A program made the translations under genes and the position numbers. Below the pieces are notes generated by a model. The model saw nothing but the letters and a program-made list of their open reading frames with translations. It did no database searches and had not been told where the DNA came from. From assembly GCA_030537695.1 (NCBI GenBank), contig JAUNVJ010000005.1, positions 24,676-88,675 on the forward strand: a stretch of DNA of 64,000 nt. Reading direction: 5' to 3'. The DNA is from Tissierellia bacterium (GTDB lineage Bacteria; Bacillota_A; Clostridia; Tissierellales; Peptoniphilaceae). Positions 44,568 through 54,100 of this stretch are shown one piece after another (the first letter of the stretch is position 1; the number at the start of each line of letters is the position of its first letter).

Positions 44568-45707
44568 CTACCTCCTAATTGTAAAATCATCTTCCAATAG
44601 ACCTTCCTGTCGAAGCATGGTCTTTAACACGGATATATCCGAGGAAAGATCAATTAATTGTTCTTCATACAAGTTGTCTAGTAATCGCCCGAAAGCCTCA
44701 TTGATCGTATCCAGAGTCTGTTCAATTTCCCTCATGGACTCTTTGACATGATCTCCGATATTTACGTCTTCCATGCTTTCATAACTATGACATAATTTCA
44801 ATGTAGTGGGAAGATAGTATTCAATAAATTTATTTAATTGATCGGCATCTCCCGGGTATTGTTTGACATGGGCAAAAATCTTTTGAATCGTCGTCAACAG
44901 CCTGGTTAATTTGTTTTGCATCGACGGTTCCATATCTTCAGCAATCTTGGTCAATTCTGTCACATAATACTTGGCCTTGGTAGCCACTTCAGAATCCAAA
45001 TTTGAATGTACAGAAAATGTTTCCCCCATTTGTGTCCCTACATTTTGTGCTTCTTCCAATTTATGCTCTTTGTATAATTTGTAGGTTTTTCCGTCTAAAA
45101 TAAAAATTTCTTCATTTTCCACAAGACGACCTTGTCGGAAAAAATCCTTACTGATGAATTCCCTTAATTCTTCTACTACAAATTCCTTACTTTTCCCTAC
45201 AACCACTGCCAGATCATGAACAGGAATCACAGTAGAATTTCCGATTTCTCGTCGATATTTTCGAAACCGAATTTCCTGTTCCTTTAATTTTTTACTCTTT
45301 CGCAACCCTAAAAAGGAAAGAATCAAAGCGGGAATAATCCAAAAGACTAACAGGACGAAATTTCCTGAATTATCGTTTAATCCATCAATCAATAATCCCA
45401 TGGTCATTAATAGATGAAATCCAATGGAAAGTTTAGATAGTCGGTTCAAATTCTTCATACGACGAAAGGCTTTTGGACTTTGATTGATAATCGTATCATC
45501 TTCTTGTATGGAATAGGGCTTTTTCTCGATACTTCCTGTAAATAATCTACTGATGGAAGATCTTGTAAAGTCAATGGCCTGATCAATGCTATCGGCAATC
45601 AATCGATTTACATCTTTAAAATTATCGCTTTTAATCGCCTGGTCTACAATATCTTCCAGTTTTTTCTTTTCCTTTTCTTCTTCCGGCCGTAAAGAATTTT
45701 TTTTCAT
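44568..45707 (-). CDS. XpaC-family membrane protein (TelA partner)
   Basis: 379 residues. A charged N-terminus is followed by two adjacent membrane segments at about 100-145 (LSIGFHLLMTMGLLI and FVLLVFWIIPALILSFLGL). A cytoplasmic region then carries a winged-helix-like part (VIPVHDLAVVVGKSKEFVVEELREF) and a helical tail. The family is named for 5-bromo-4-chloroindolyl phosphate hydrolysis in Bacillus, but its biochemical role is unknown. AGGTGATTGT precedes the ATG. It sits between degV and telA. Confidence 0.8.
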   Translation of the reverse strand: MKKNSLRPEEEKEKKKLEDIVDQAIKSDNFKDVNRLIADSIDQAIDFTRSSISRLFTGSIEKKPYSIQEDDTIINQSPKAFRRMKNLNRLSKLSIGFHLLMTMGLLIDGLNDNSGNFVLLVFWIIPALILSFLGLRKSKKLKEQEIRFRKYRREIGNSTVIPVHDLAVVVGKSKEFVVEELREFISKDFFRQGRLVENEEIFILDGKTYKLYKEHKLEEAQNVGTQMGETFSVHSNLDSEVATKAKYYVTELTKIAEDMEPSMQNKLTRLLTTIQKIFAHVKQYPGDADQLNKFIEYYLPTTLKLCHSYESMEDVNIGDHVKESMREIEQTLDTINEAFGRLLDNLYEEQLIDLSSDISVLKTMLRQEGLLEDDFTIRR

Positions 45708-45719
45708 ACAATCACCTGA

Positions 45720-46556
45720 CTAAAAAGCTAAAACGATACCGCCAATATCGGCGTATCCGGAAGAAAGACCGTTGGATTGGGTAATGACGATTCGTTTCGG
45801 GTGGTACAATTTTTGAATTTTTTCTGCAAATTTTTCTGCTCGTTCCAAGGCATTGACATGGGAGATACAAACCAATCGATCTTCCAAATTATCACATACC
45901 TCACCCATGGTCTTAGCCAAGCTGTTTAAAGCCCGTTTTGTACCTCGATTCATCTCATAGAGTTGAATTTCACCATTAAGACCTCTCATAATAGGACGAA
46001 TATGCAATACGTCGGCAATCAGTCCTGTGGTTTTTTTTATGCGACCATTTTTGATTAAATTTTGCATATTGTCCAATACAAAAAAAGTATTCATACGTTC
46101 TACGGCTTGATCCAAGGCATCACAAGAATCTTCAAAAGAAAGGTTTTTTTCCAAAATTTCCAAGGCTTCTAATGCAATCTTAGTCTGTCCTGATGCTGCA
46201 CTTTTCGAATCGATGATTTTTATCCTGGCTTTTGGATATTTTTCCAAAGCTTGCATTTTTGCCGTATTGGCCGAGTTATAAGAACCGGAGAGTTTTGAAG
46301 ATATGGTAATGATATAAATTTCTTTTTCTATATGTTCTTCAATAACGGACAAATAGTCATAGGGAGAAGGACAAGCGGTTTTTATCGGATGGGGCGTCTT
46401 TTCCATAGCTGTTAAAAATTCATCCAAATCCAATTGGTCATCATCAATAAATTCATGCCCTTCAATGGTGATTTTAAATGGGACATAATCGATTTTTAAT
46501 TCTTTTGCTCGATCTTTTGCAATATCACAGCTGGAATCACTAATTAATTTATACAT
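45720..46556 (-). CDS. DegV-family fatty-acid-binding protein
   Basis: DegV proteins bind fatty acids and present them to fatty acid kinase in the FakAB system. The 278 residues start MYKLISDSSCDIAKDRAKEL and have the ITISSKLSGSYNSA motif and the RIVITQSNGLSSGYADIGGI-type C-terminal part. No FakA kinase is in the window. It lies 9 bases after glmM, within a five-gene operon. Confidence 0.9.
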   Translation of the reverse strand: MYKLISDSSCDIAKDRAKELKIDYVPFKITIEGHEFIDDDQLDLDEFLTAMEKTPHPIKTACPSPYDYLSVIEEHIEKEIYIITISSKLSGSYNSANTAKMQALEKYPKARIKIIDSKSAASGQTKIALEALEILEKNLSFEDSCDALDQAVERMNTFFVLDNMQNLIKNGRIKKTTGLIADVLHIRPIMRGLNGEIQLYEMNRGTKRALNSLAKTMGEVCDNLEDRLVCISHVNALERAEKFAEKIQKLYHPKRIVITQSNGLSSGYADIGGIVLAF

Positions 46557-46565
46557 AATAATCTC

Positions 46566-47909
46566 CTAATTTAATGTCTTTTCAATAATTTTAGCTAATT
46601 CTATAGCATCTTCTTTAAGGACCTTCGTATCAGAGCCCTCAAGCATTACCCGAACCAAAGGTTCCGTACCTGAAGATCGTATGACGATACGTCCTTCATC
46701 TTTATATTTTCTTTCTAATTTTTCAATCCCTTGAACAATTTCCGGAAACTCCAAATATCGATTTTTTAAATCATTTCTCACTTTGGCATTGACCAATACC
46801 TGGGGATAGGAAATCATCAGATCGTTTAATTGAGATAGTTTTTGACCCTTTTTTACCATAATCTCCAAAAGATGGATTCCTGTAGCTAATCCGTCTCCTG
46901 TCGTATTAAAATCTAAAAAAATGACATGGCCGGATTGCTCTGCACCTAAAACATAATCTGAATTTTTCATTTCTTCTAAGATATAGCGGTCTCCTACCTT
47001 CGTTTGGATCAGTTCCACATCAATAGATGCAAGATATTTTTCCAGTCCGATATTGGACATAATTGTACCGACACAAGCATTGTTTTTCAATTGATTGTTC
47101 TCTTTCAAATAAGTAGCACAAATTGCTAGAATATGGTCTCCGTCAACGATTCGTCCTTTTTCATCTACAGCTATAATTCGATCGGCATCGCCGTCAAAAC
47201 TCATTCCCATATCCGCTTGTTTTTCCAGCACAAAATCGGCAATCAATGTGGGATTGGTGGATCCACATTGATCATTGATATTTTCCCCATTCGGTTTATC
47301 ATTGATAATATATACGGTAGCACCTAAATGTTCCAATACTTCTTTGGCAATCTTTGACAATGCTCCATTCCCCGTGTCCAAGCAAACGGTCAACCCGTCA
47401 AAACGTTGATCGGTTAAGGATAATAGATAGTCTTTATATTTTTCTACCAATCGGTCTTCTCGTTTTAATGTACCCACTTGATTGCCAGTGGCATCCCGAT
47501 ACAATTGCGTATCGGAATAAATTACTTCTTCAATTTGTTCTTCCACTTCGTCCGGTAATTTATATCCTTCGGAAGAGAAAAACTTAATGCCATTGTATTC
47601 AAAAGGATTATGTGAAGCTGAAATTTCCACTCCGCATAAATAATCTCCTGTTTTGGTTAAATAAGCAATTCCCGGCGTGGGAATCACTCCCGCCAACTCT
47701 ACATCCAAACCGATACTCATTAAACCGCAAGCGAGAGAAGTTTCAATTAAGTCGCCGGATTTTCGAGTGTCTTTTCCTACGATTACACGTCCATTTTTGT
47801 TTTTCGATAAAATATAAGCTGCCGCCCGTCCCACTTCAAAGGCAAGTTGTGGCGTCAAATCCAAATTGGCAATGCCCCGAATTCCATCGGTTCCAAATAA
47901 TTTTCCCAA
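46566..47909 (-). CDS. glmM: Phosphoglucosamine mutase
   Basis: GlmM converts glucosamine-6-phosphate to glucosamine-1-phosphate for peptidoglycan synthesis. The 447 residues start MGKLFGTDGIRGIAN. They carry the phosphoserine loop GVEISASHNPFEYNGIKFF, the metal motif DGDADR and the C-terminal phosphate loop VIRSSGTEPLVRVMLEG. The start is TTG at 47909 with AGGTGA upstream. It follows the cca gene by 13 bases. Confidence 0.96.
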   Translation of the reverse strand: MGKLFGTDGIRGIANLDLTPQLAFEVGRAAAYILSKNKNGRVIVGKDTRKSGDLIETSLACGLMSIGLDVELAGVIPTPGIAYLTKTGDYLCGVEISASHNPFEYNGIKFFSSEGYKLPDEVEEQIEEVIYSDTQLYRDATGNQVGTLKREDRLVEKYKDYLLSLTDQRFDGLTVCLDTGNGALSKIAKEVLEHLGATVYIINDKPNGENINDQCGSTNPTLIADFVLEKQADMGMSFDGDADRIIAVDEKGRIVDGDHILAICATYLKENNQLKNNACVGTIMSNIGLEKYLASIDVELIQTKVGDRYILEEMKNSDYVLGAEQSGHVIFLDFNTTGDGLATGIHLLEIMVKKGQKLSQLNDLMISYPQVLVNAKVRNDLKNRYLEFPEIVQGIEKLERKYKDEGRIVIRSSGTEPLVRVMLEGSDTKVLKEDAIELAKIIEKTLN

Positions 47910-47922
47910 AATATCACCTGAT

Positions 47923-49245
47923 TTATTTAAATTTATTTTTAATTAATTTTAAAAGGATTTCTCTTTGATTGACAGAAGGATCATTTAAGACCCATTCTTT
48001 TGCTTCCTGCAAAATTTGTCCCACGATTTTTCCCTGAGGAAAACCCAGTTTCATGATATCATGACCGTCAATGGCTAGATAGTGATCCTTTTTCATTTCC
48101 TTTTCCTGCAAGAGCTCTTCTACTCTTCGTTTTCGTTTTTCAATAAAAGAAGCGTCTCTGTCAATAGTCGTACAGAGACAATCGGCAATCATCAAATCAT
48201 AAAGATCCAAAACATTTTCTCGACCCACTCTTTTAATTTGACGTCGTAGTGCACGATCCGTCATTTCCGAATGGACTTTCATGTGATCTAAGATTAAAAT
48301 TCGAACCTTTTCCACTAATTCATTGGAGGCCTTCAATCGGCGTAAAATATCTTCTGCTACTTTCGCTCCTAACAGTTCATGACCGTAAAAATGTCCTCGT
48401 CCTTTGTCGTCAATCGTCAAGGTATCAACTTTCGAAATATCATGAAAGAGGGCCGCCAGTCGAATATTTAGTTTTTTAGGAGTATGATCCAAGACACAGA
48501 GAAGATGATCAAATAAAGTTTTGACATGGTAGGGCGTCTTTTGATCAAAGCCGATAGTTGGAGTCAATTCAGGAAAAAGCAATTGTAAAATGCCCGTTTC
48601 TGACATCATGCGTATGCCATAGGACGGTGTATCGGCCAATAGCAATTTTGTAAATTCCGTAAATATTCGCTCCTTGGAAATTTCCAAGAGATGGTGTCGA
48701 TAAAGAGTCATGCTTTCAAAAAGTTCTTCTTCGATAAAGAGATTAAAAGTCGTTGCAAAACGCAAACCTCGCAAAATTCTTAAGGCATCTTCTTGAAGTC
48801 TTTCTTTGGGATCACCGACACTTCGTAAGATTTTTTGATCTAGATCTCTTCTTCCCTCAAAGGGATCAAACCATTCTTGATTTCGGTTCATGGCCATAGC
48901 ATTCATCGTAAAATCCCGTCGTCTTAAATCTTCCAATAAATTGTCCGAAAAAGAGACCTCACCGGGATGACGTCGATCCTTATAGGGTCCATCGACACGA
49001 AAAGTCGTTATCTCATAAAAATGATTTTTCCATTGAATGGATAGAGTCCCGAATTTTTCACCATGTGTCAAGATTTTATGGTCGGCAAAAATTTCTTTTA
49101 TTTCTTCCGGTTTTCCGTCAGTGGCAATATCATAGTCCCAGGGATCCAGTCCCAAATATAAATCTCGAAGGCAACCTCCCACTAGATAAGCTTGATAACC
49201 TCCGTCTTCAATTTTTTTTAACAGTTCAAAGACTTCCCCTATCAT
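47923..49245 (-). CDS. cca: CCA tRNA nucleotidyltransferase
   Basis: It adds or repairs the 3' CCA of tRNAs. The 440 residues start with the class II nucleotidyltransferase head (VGGCLRDLYLGLDPWDYDIAT). Next come RRDFTMNAMA and the amino-acid-like NTP recognition region (LRILRGLRFA), then an HD domain (AALFHDISKVDT). The HD domain is found in part of the family and may give phosphohydrolase activity. It is the first gene of the cca-glmM-degV-xpaC-telA operon. Confidence 0.93.
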   Translation of the reverse strand: MIGEVFELLKKIEDGGYQAYLVGGCLRDLYLGLDPWDYDIATDGKPEEIKEIFADHKILTHGEKFGTLSIQWKNHFYEITTFRVDGPYKDRRHPGEVSFSDNLLEDLRRRDFTMNAMAMNRNQEWFDPFEGRRDLDQKILRSVGDPKERLQEDALRILRGLRFATTFNLFIEEELFESMTLYRHHLLEISKERIFTEFTKLLLADTPSYGIRMMSETGILQLLFPELTPTIGFDQKTPYHVKTLFDHLLCVLDHTPKKLNIRLAALFHDISKVDTLTIDDKGRGHFYGHELLGAKVAEDILRRLKASNELVEKVRILILDHMKVHSEMTDRALRRQIKRVGRENVLDLYDLMIADCLCTTIDRDASFIEKRKRRVEELLQEKEMKKDHYLAIDGHDIMKLGFPQGKIVGQILQEAKEWVLNDPSVNQREILLKLIKNKFK

Positions 49246-49262
49246 AGAATCACCTATATAGC

Positions 49263-49271
49263 ATTATATCA
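49263..49271 (-). promoter_or_regulatory. Extended -10 promoter of the cca-telA operon
   Basis: On the minus strand TG-A-TATAAT, 18 bases before the cca start. A -35-like TTTATT lies 17 bases further upstream. Confidence 0.5.
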
Positions 49272-49457
49272 CAGCTGGAAGTTGAAATAAATTTTAATCT
49301 ATTAATTCTTATAATAGCATATACATTTTTAAAAATCATATTATCTGTTTTTTGAAATGATATCCTTTCCTTCACCCTAAATAGGATATGTCCTTTTTAC
49401 GGTCTAATTCTTCCATTATTAGAATCTTTTAAAAAATATGTTCCATAGTGAGATCTA

Positions 49458-49466
49458 TGTTATAAT
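49458..49466 (+). promoter_or_regulatory. Extended -10 promoter of the lipoprotein gene at 49497
   Basis: TG-T-TATAAT, 31 bases before the ATG; no clear -35. Confidence 0.5.
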
Positions 49467-49496
49467 ACAAGCAACAAGAAGTATTGGAGGTTTCTT

Positions 49497-50135
49497 ATGA
49501 ATAAAAAATATCTTCTCACAACCTCTTTGGCAGTGGCTTTGATCCTTTCCGGTTGTGGTAAGGGAAAAAAATCAGCCACTCCTTTGGAGGTCGACAAAGA
49601 AAAACCCACTCAAAGTGAATCAGTAAGACAGACCACCACTTCCTTTGAGCAGGAAATTATTGACAATTTAATTGAAAATTCGGACTATATTTCCAAAGTG
49701 CGAATTCAAGCTGGTAGTAATTCAGGAATTAACTATAACTTTATCCATGATTATCGAGGAGATCTTTCCAATTTGGAAATGACTCTTCCAAAATCTCTCA
49801 ATCCCAATCGGGACTATATCGTCTTTTACCGTGACGGAGAAGACGGAACATTGACGCCAACACGAGGTGATGAGTCTTTTATTGAAATTCAGGATGATCG
49901 GGATCAATCATTACAATATATTGAAGATAAATTCCCTCTACCGGAAAGTATCAATCCTCAGATGCCTGCTGACAAAAAAGAAAATCTTCCTACCAAAAGT
50001 AAAAAAGATACTATTTACAAAGAGGATCAAAAGAAAAAAAGTGACAGTTCTTCTTCAAAGAAGAATTCAAATGTGAAAAAAACGGAAAAAACTTCAGATA
50101 ATAAAAAACCTACTACGGATTTAAAGAAAAAATAA
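49497..50135 (+). CDS. Predicted lipoprotein with Lys/Ser-rich tail
   Basis: 212 residues. The signal peptide MNKKYLLTTSLAVALILSGC has a clear lipobox LSGC with Cys20. A short folded part spans about 55-150 and is not recognised. The last 55 residues are a low-complexity, highly basic Lys/Ser/Thr/Asp tail, probably reaching into or binding the cell wall. TTGGAGG precedes the ATG. It lies 10 bases upstream of the next gene, forming a two-gene operon for surface proteins. Confidence 0.75.
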   Translation: MNKKYLLTTSLAVALILSGCGKGKKSATPLEVDKEKPTQSESVRQTTTSFEQEIIDNLIENSDYISKVRIQAGSNSGINYNFIHDYRGDLSNLEMTLPKSLNPNRDYIVFYRDGEDGTLTPTRGDESFIEIQDDRDQSLQYIEDKFPLPESINPQMPADKKENLPTKSKKDTIYKEDQKKKSDSSSSKKNSNVKKTEKTSDNKKPTTDLKKK

Positions 50136-50145
50136 GGAGGAATTT

Positions 50146-51078
50146 ATGAAAAAAAGATGGACTTTTTTAATCCTATTAGTTTTTCTAACGATTACTACAG
50201 TATACGGAAAAGCACCGACCATTGAATTAAATGGAGAAGAAATTAAAAGTGAGGTTCCTCCCTTCATTGAAGAGAGTCGCACCTATGTCCCTTTGCGTTT
50301 CGTCTCTGAAGCTTTACATTATACGGTAGGTTGGGACAATGATACTCGGCAAGTCACTGTAGATGGAAATGGTAAAACATTGCTCCTTACCATAGGTAGC
50401 AAGAAAATGACCGTCAATGGTGTGGAAAAAATCATTGACGTGGCACCTTTGATCCGACAGGAAAGAAGTTATGTACCCTTGCGTTTCATAGCTGAACATT
50501 TGGGAATCCATGTTGGGTGGGACGAAAAAAATGCAATTGTCCAGCTGTCCACTGATAAGACAGATGCAATTTCCGTAACGGGAGACGAAAACATTTATTT
50601 GGAAAGTTTCGATATGCATGAGCAGCGTATTGCTCAGTTGATGGAGGAATTTAAATCCATCTTCTTCAAAGAAACCAATCAACTTTCCAGAGAAAATATA
50701 GAAGCTCATTATGATCGTATCAAGAGAGAAATCGATACCCATATTGCAGGTTTACGGGATTTAAATGTACCAAAGAAATTTGAAACCGTCCATGCAATGA
50801 CGATGGAAGCCAATCAATATCTTCAAGAGATGCTTCCACAATTTAAAACAGCCATTTTGAACACCAATGAAGAGGCAGCCAAAAATATCATTCACTTGAT
50901 CACCCAGTATAATGTTAAAATGACCGAAGTACACAAAGCTTTGAAGGCGTCCTTAGAAGGAAAAAAATACCATCCCGACAAGGATATTGAAGTATATAAC
51001 GAAGTCAAGAAAGACCAAAATGATACCCATCATCTTTTAGAAGATCAAGGCATTCAAAAATTACTTCAACAATTGTAG
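50146..51078 (+). CDS. Secreted protein with two copper-amine-oxidase-N-like domains
   Basis: 310 residues with an N-terminal signal peptide (about 1-22, WTFLILLVFLTITTVYG). Two tandem units follow at about 23-82 and 83-140, each with the pattern R-x-Y-V-P-L-R-F-[VI]. They are RTYVPLRFVSEALHYTVGWD and RSYVPLRFIAEHLGIHVGWD. These domains occur on secreted and cell-wall proteins of anaerobes and have no copper or oxidase activity. A helical C-terminal part (about 165-310) is unrecognised. AAGGAGG precedes the ATG. Confidence 0.85.
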   Translation: MKKRWTFLILLVFLTITTVYGKAPTIELNGEEIKSEVPPFIEESRTYVPLRFVSEALHYTVGWDNDTRQVTVDGNGKTLLLTIGSKKMTVNGVEKIIDVAPLIRQERSYVPLRFIAEHLGIHVGWDEKNAIVQLSTDKTDAISVTGDENIYLESFDMHEQRIAQLMEEFKSIFFKETNQLSRENIEAHYDRIKREIDTHIAGLRDLNVPKKFETVHAMTMEANQYLQEMLPQFKTAILNTNEEAAKNIIHLITQYNVKMTEVHKALKASLEGKKYHPDKDIEVYNEVKKDQNDTHHLLEDQGIQKLLQQL

Positions 51079-51092
51079 ATGAAAAATAAAAA

Positions 51093-51114
51093 CCCTCGAT
51101 CTATAGATCGAGGG
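51093..51114. terminator. Bidirectional palindromic terminator
   Basis: Perfect 22-base palindrome CCCTCGATCTA and complement, flanked by A-run and T-run. It separates the plus-strand surface gene pair from the convergent activase gene. Confidence 0.85.
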
Positions 51115-51120
51115 GTTTTT

Positions 51121-54100
51121 TTATCTCTTGGCTGAAACCTTCTTTAAATAACCTTGGTAATAATGATGCTCTTCTTTTTCTTCCATATTTTTACGAGCTT
51201 GAGAGAGCATTAATTTTATTCGATTGAATTGATTGACACCTGATGCAGAGGCATCAAAATCAATAGGGATTATATTGGCCTTTTCATAGCTATTTCGAAG
51301 GGCCTTGATTACACCTTTACCTGTAATATGATTCGGTAGACAACCAAAGGGTTGAACACAGACAATATTTTCCGTACCAGTTTCGATCAATTCCACCATC
51401 TCTCCGGTGAGTAACCAGCCTTCCCCATATTGATTTCCAAGATCCACATAATCCTGGGCATATTTGACAATTTCTTCAATTCGCTCCGGTGGTGTAAAAC
51501 GGGTATTTTCCAAGGCTTCTCGAATATATTTTCGATAGGTTTCAATATAGAAAATCCCCATATTGCAAATCCACGCACTCCATTGAGATTTGGATAGCTT
51601 ATCTGCTTTCGTTTGTGCATTTTTAAAGGAATACATCATAAAATCCGTTAGATCCGGAATGACCACTTCAGCACCTTCTTCTTCCAAAAGGTCCACAATA
51701 TAATTATTGGCGGCCGGATGGTATTTAACCAAAATTTCTCCCACAATTCCAACTTTTGGTTTTTGTTCTCCCGTAATTTCCAAACGAGAAAACTCTTTGA
51801 CCATTTGTCGAACATTCTCTCGGAAAGCTTTTCGACTATAGCTTAAATCTTCAGCTGTTGTCAGATCTATCCATCGATCTCTTAAAATATTAGCCGAACC
51901 TTTAATCTTTTCATAAGGACGAGTCGCTTGAGTCAATCGCATAATCAGATCACCGTAGAGAAGACCTTGAATCAATTTTCGTCCAATTCGTGCCAATTGC
52001 GTCTTTGGAAACTGAAAACCCGGATGGGATTCAATTTGTTGAAAAGATAGTCCCATAACCGGCACATGGCCGTATCCTGCATCTTTCAAAGCTTTTCGTA
52101 TAAATCCCACATAATTGGAAGCTCGACAAGCTCCACCGGTCTGGCTCATCAATAAGGTCAGATGGTCCGTATCGTATCGTCCTGATTTTAGTGCATCAAT
52201 AAATTGTCCTACTACAAAGATCGAAGGATAACAAGCGTCATTATTCACATAGCGAAGACCTTCATTGACTACTTTGCTGCCCATGTCTTCCAGCACTTCA
52301 ATATTAATCCCCTCTTGGCGAAGGATTGGTTCAAAAATACTGAAATGCAAAGGTGCCATTTGAGGCATCAAAATAGTGTGGGTTTTTGCCATTTCTTTCG
52401 TATACATCAAGGGATCGTCGTTGATAATATTTAAGCCATCTGCATCCACTTGTACGAAATCCCGTTTATCCACGGCTTCAATTAAAGAACGAATTCGGAT
52501 CTTGACAGAACCGAGATTTGAAACTTCATCAACTTTTAAAACCGTGTAAATTTTATTATACGCTTCCATAATTTCCTGAACTTGATCTGTGGTTACTGCA
52601 TCAATCCCGCAGCCGAAGGAGTTCAGTTGAATCAATTCCAAATCCTGATGTTCTCCAACGAACTTTGCTGCTCGATACAGTCGGGAGTGATAATTCCACT
52701 GATCCAAGACACGAAGTCTTGAATCGATATCTACTTCTGTGGCAATGGCATCTTCCGAGATGACAGCAAGACCTAATTGATTGATCAATTCCGGTATTCC
52801 ATGATTGATTTCCGGATCAATATGATAGGGGCGCCCTGCCAAAACGATTCCCTTCTTATGATTCTTCTTTAAATAGTCCAGAACTCGATTTCCTTCCTGT
52901 AAAACATCCATGCGATATCGATCCTGCTCTTCATATCCAGCTCGAACTGCATTTTTAACCTCCGAAGAGGGGATGAAATGAAAGACATCGGCCATTCGTT
53001 TTTCCAATTTCTTCCGATCATCAAAGGAGAGGAAGGGGTTCATGAATTGAACGCTTCCGTCAATAATCTCGTCCACATTGTTTTTAATCACTTCTGAATA
53101 ACCGGCTACTACCGGACAGTTTAAGGTATTGTCTGCCCCTTTAAACTGTCGCTCCTCATAAAATACGGAAGGATAAAAAATAAAATCTATTCCCTGTTCA
53201 ATCAGATCTTCAATATGACCATGGGTTAATTTTGCGGGATAACAAGCAGTTTCTGATGTTATCGTTTCAATACCCTTTTCATAAACTTCGCGAGAGCTCA
53301 TGGTTGAGAGTTTTACTCGATATCCTAATTTTGTAAAAAATGTATGCCAGAAAGGATAATTTTCGTACATATTCAATACGCGAGGAATACCTACCACCCC
53401 TCGTTTTGCCTCTTGTTCTGGCAAAGAATCATAGTCAAAGACTCGCTTTAATTTATATTCATACATATTAGGCAAGCTTTGGTCTGAATTGCGTACAACA
53501 CCGGCTCCTCGTTCACAGCGATTTCCCGTAATGTATCGCTTTCCATTGGGGAAAATATTGATAGACAGAGCACATTGGTTGGAACATTGGCGACAATTAG
53601 TAGAAATTCTTCTATAATCAAAATCGCCCAGTTCTTTCAAAGACAATAGAGTTGAAGTACCGGTGGATTTTTCTTTACAAATTAAAGCCATTCCCAAAGC
53701 ACCCATTAAACCGGCAATCGATGGACGAGTGACCTTTACTTCCGTCAAGTTTTCAAAAGCACGTAAGACGGCATCGGAGAGAAAAGTCCCCCCCTGAACG
53801 ACGATATGTTGACCTAAATCCTTAGGATCTCGTACTTTAATCACCTTTTGAATAGCATTTCGAATGACGGAATATGCCAAACCGGCGGCAATGTCTTCCA
53901 CTTCTGCTCCTTCTTTTTGAGCTTGTTTCACATTGGAATTCATAAATACGGTACAACGACTGCCTAAATCAACCGGTGTTCGAGATCTCGTTGCTTTTTC
54001 CGCAAATTCTTCTGCCGTCAAATTAACAGAATGAGCAAAGGTCTCCAAAAAAGAACCGCATCCGGCAGAACAAGCTTCATTTAATAAAATGGACTCGATC

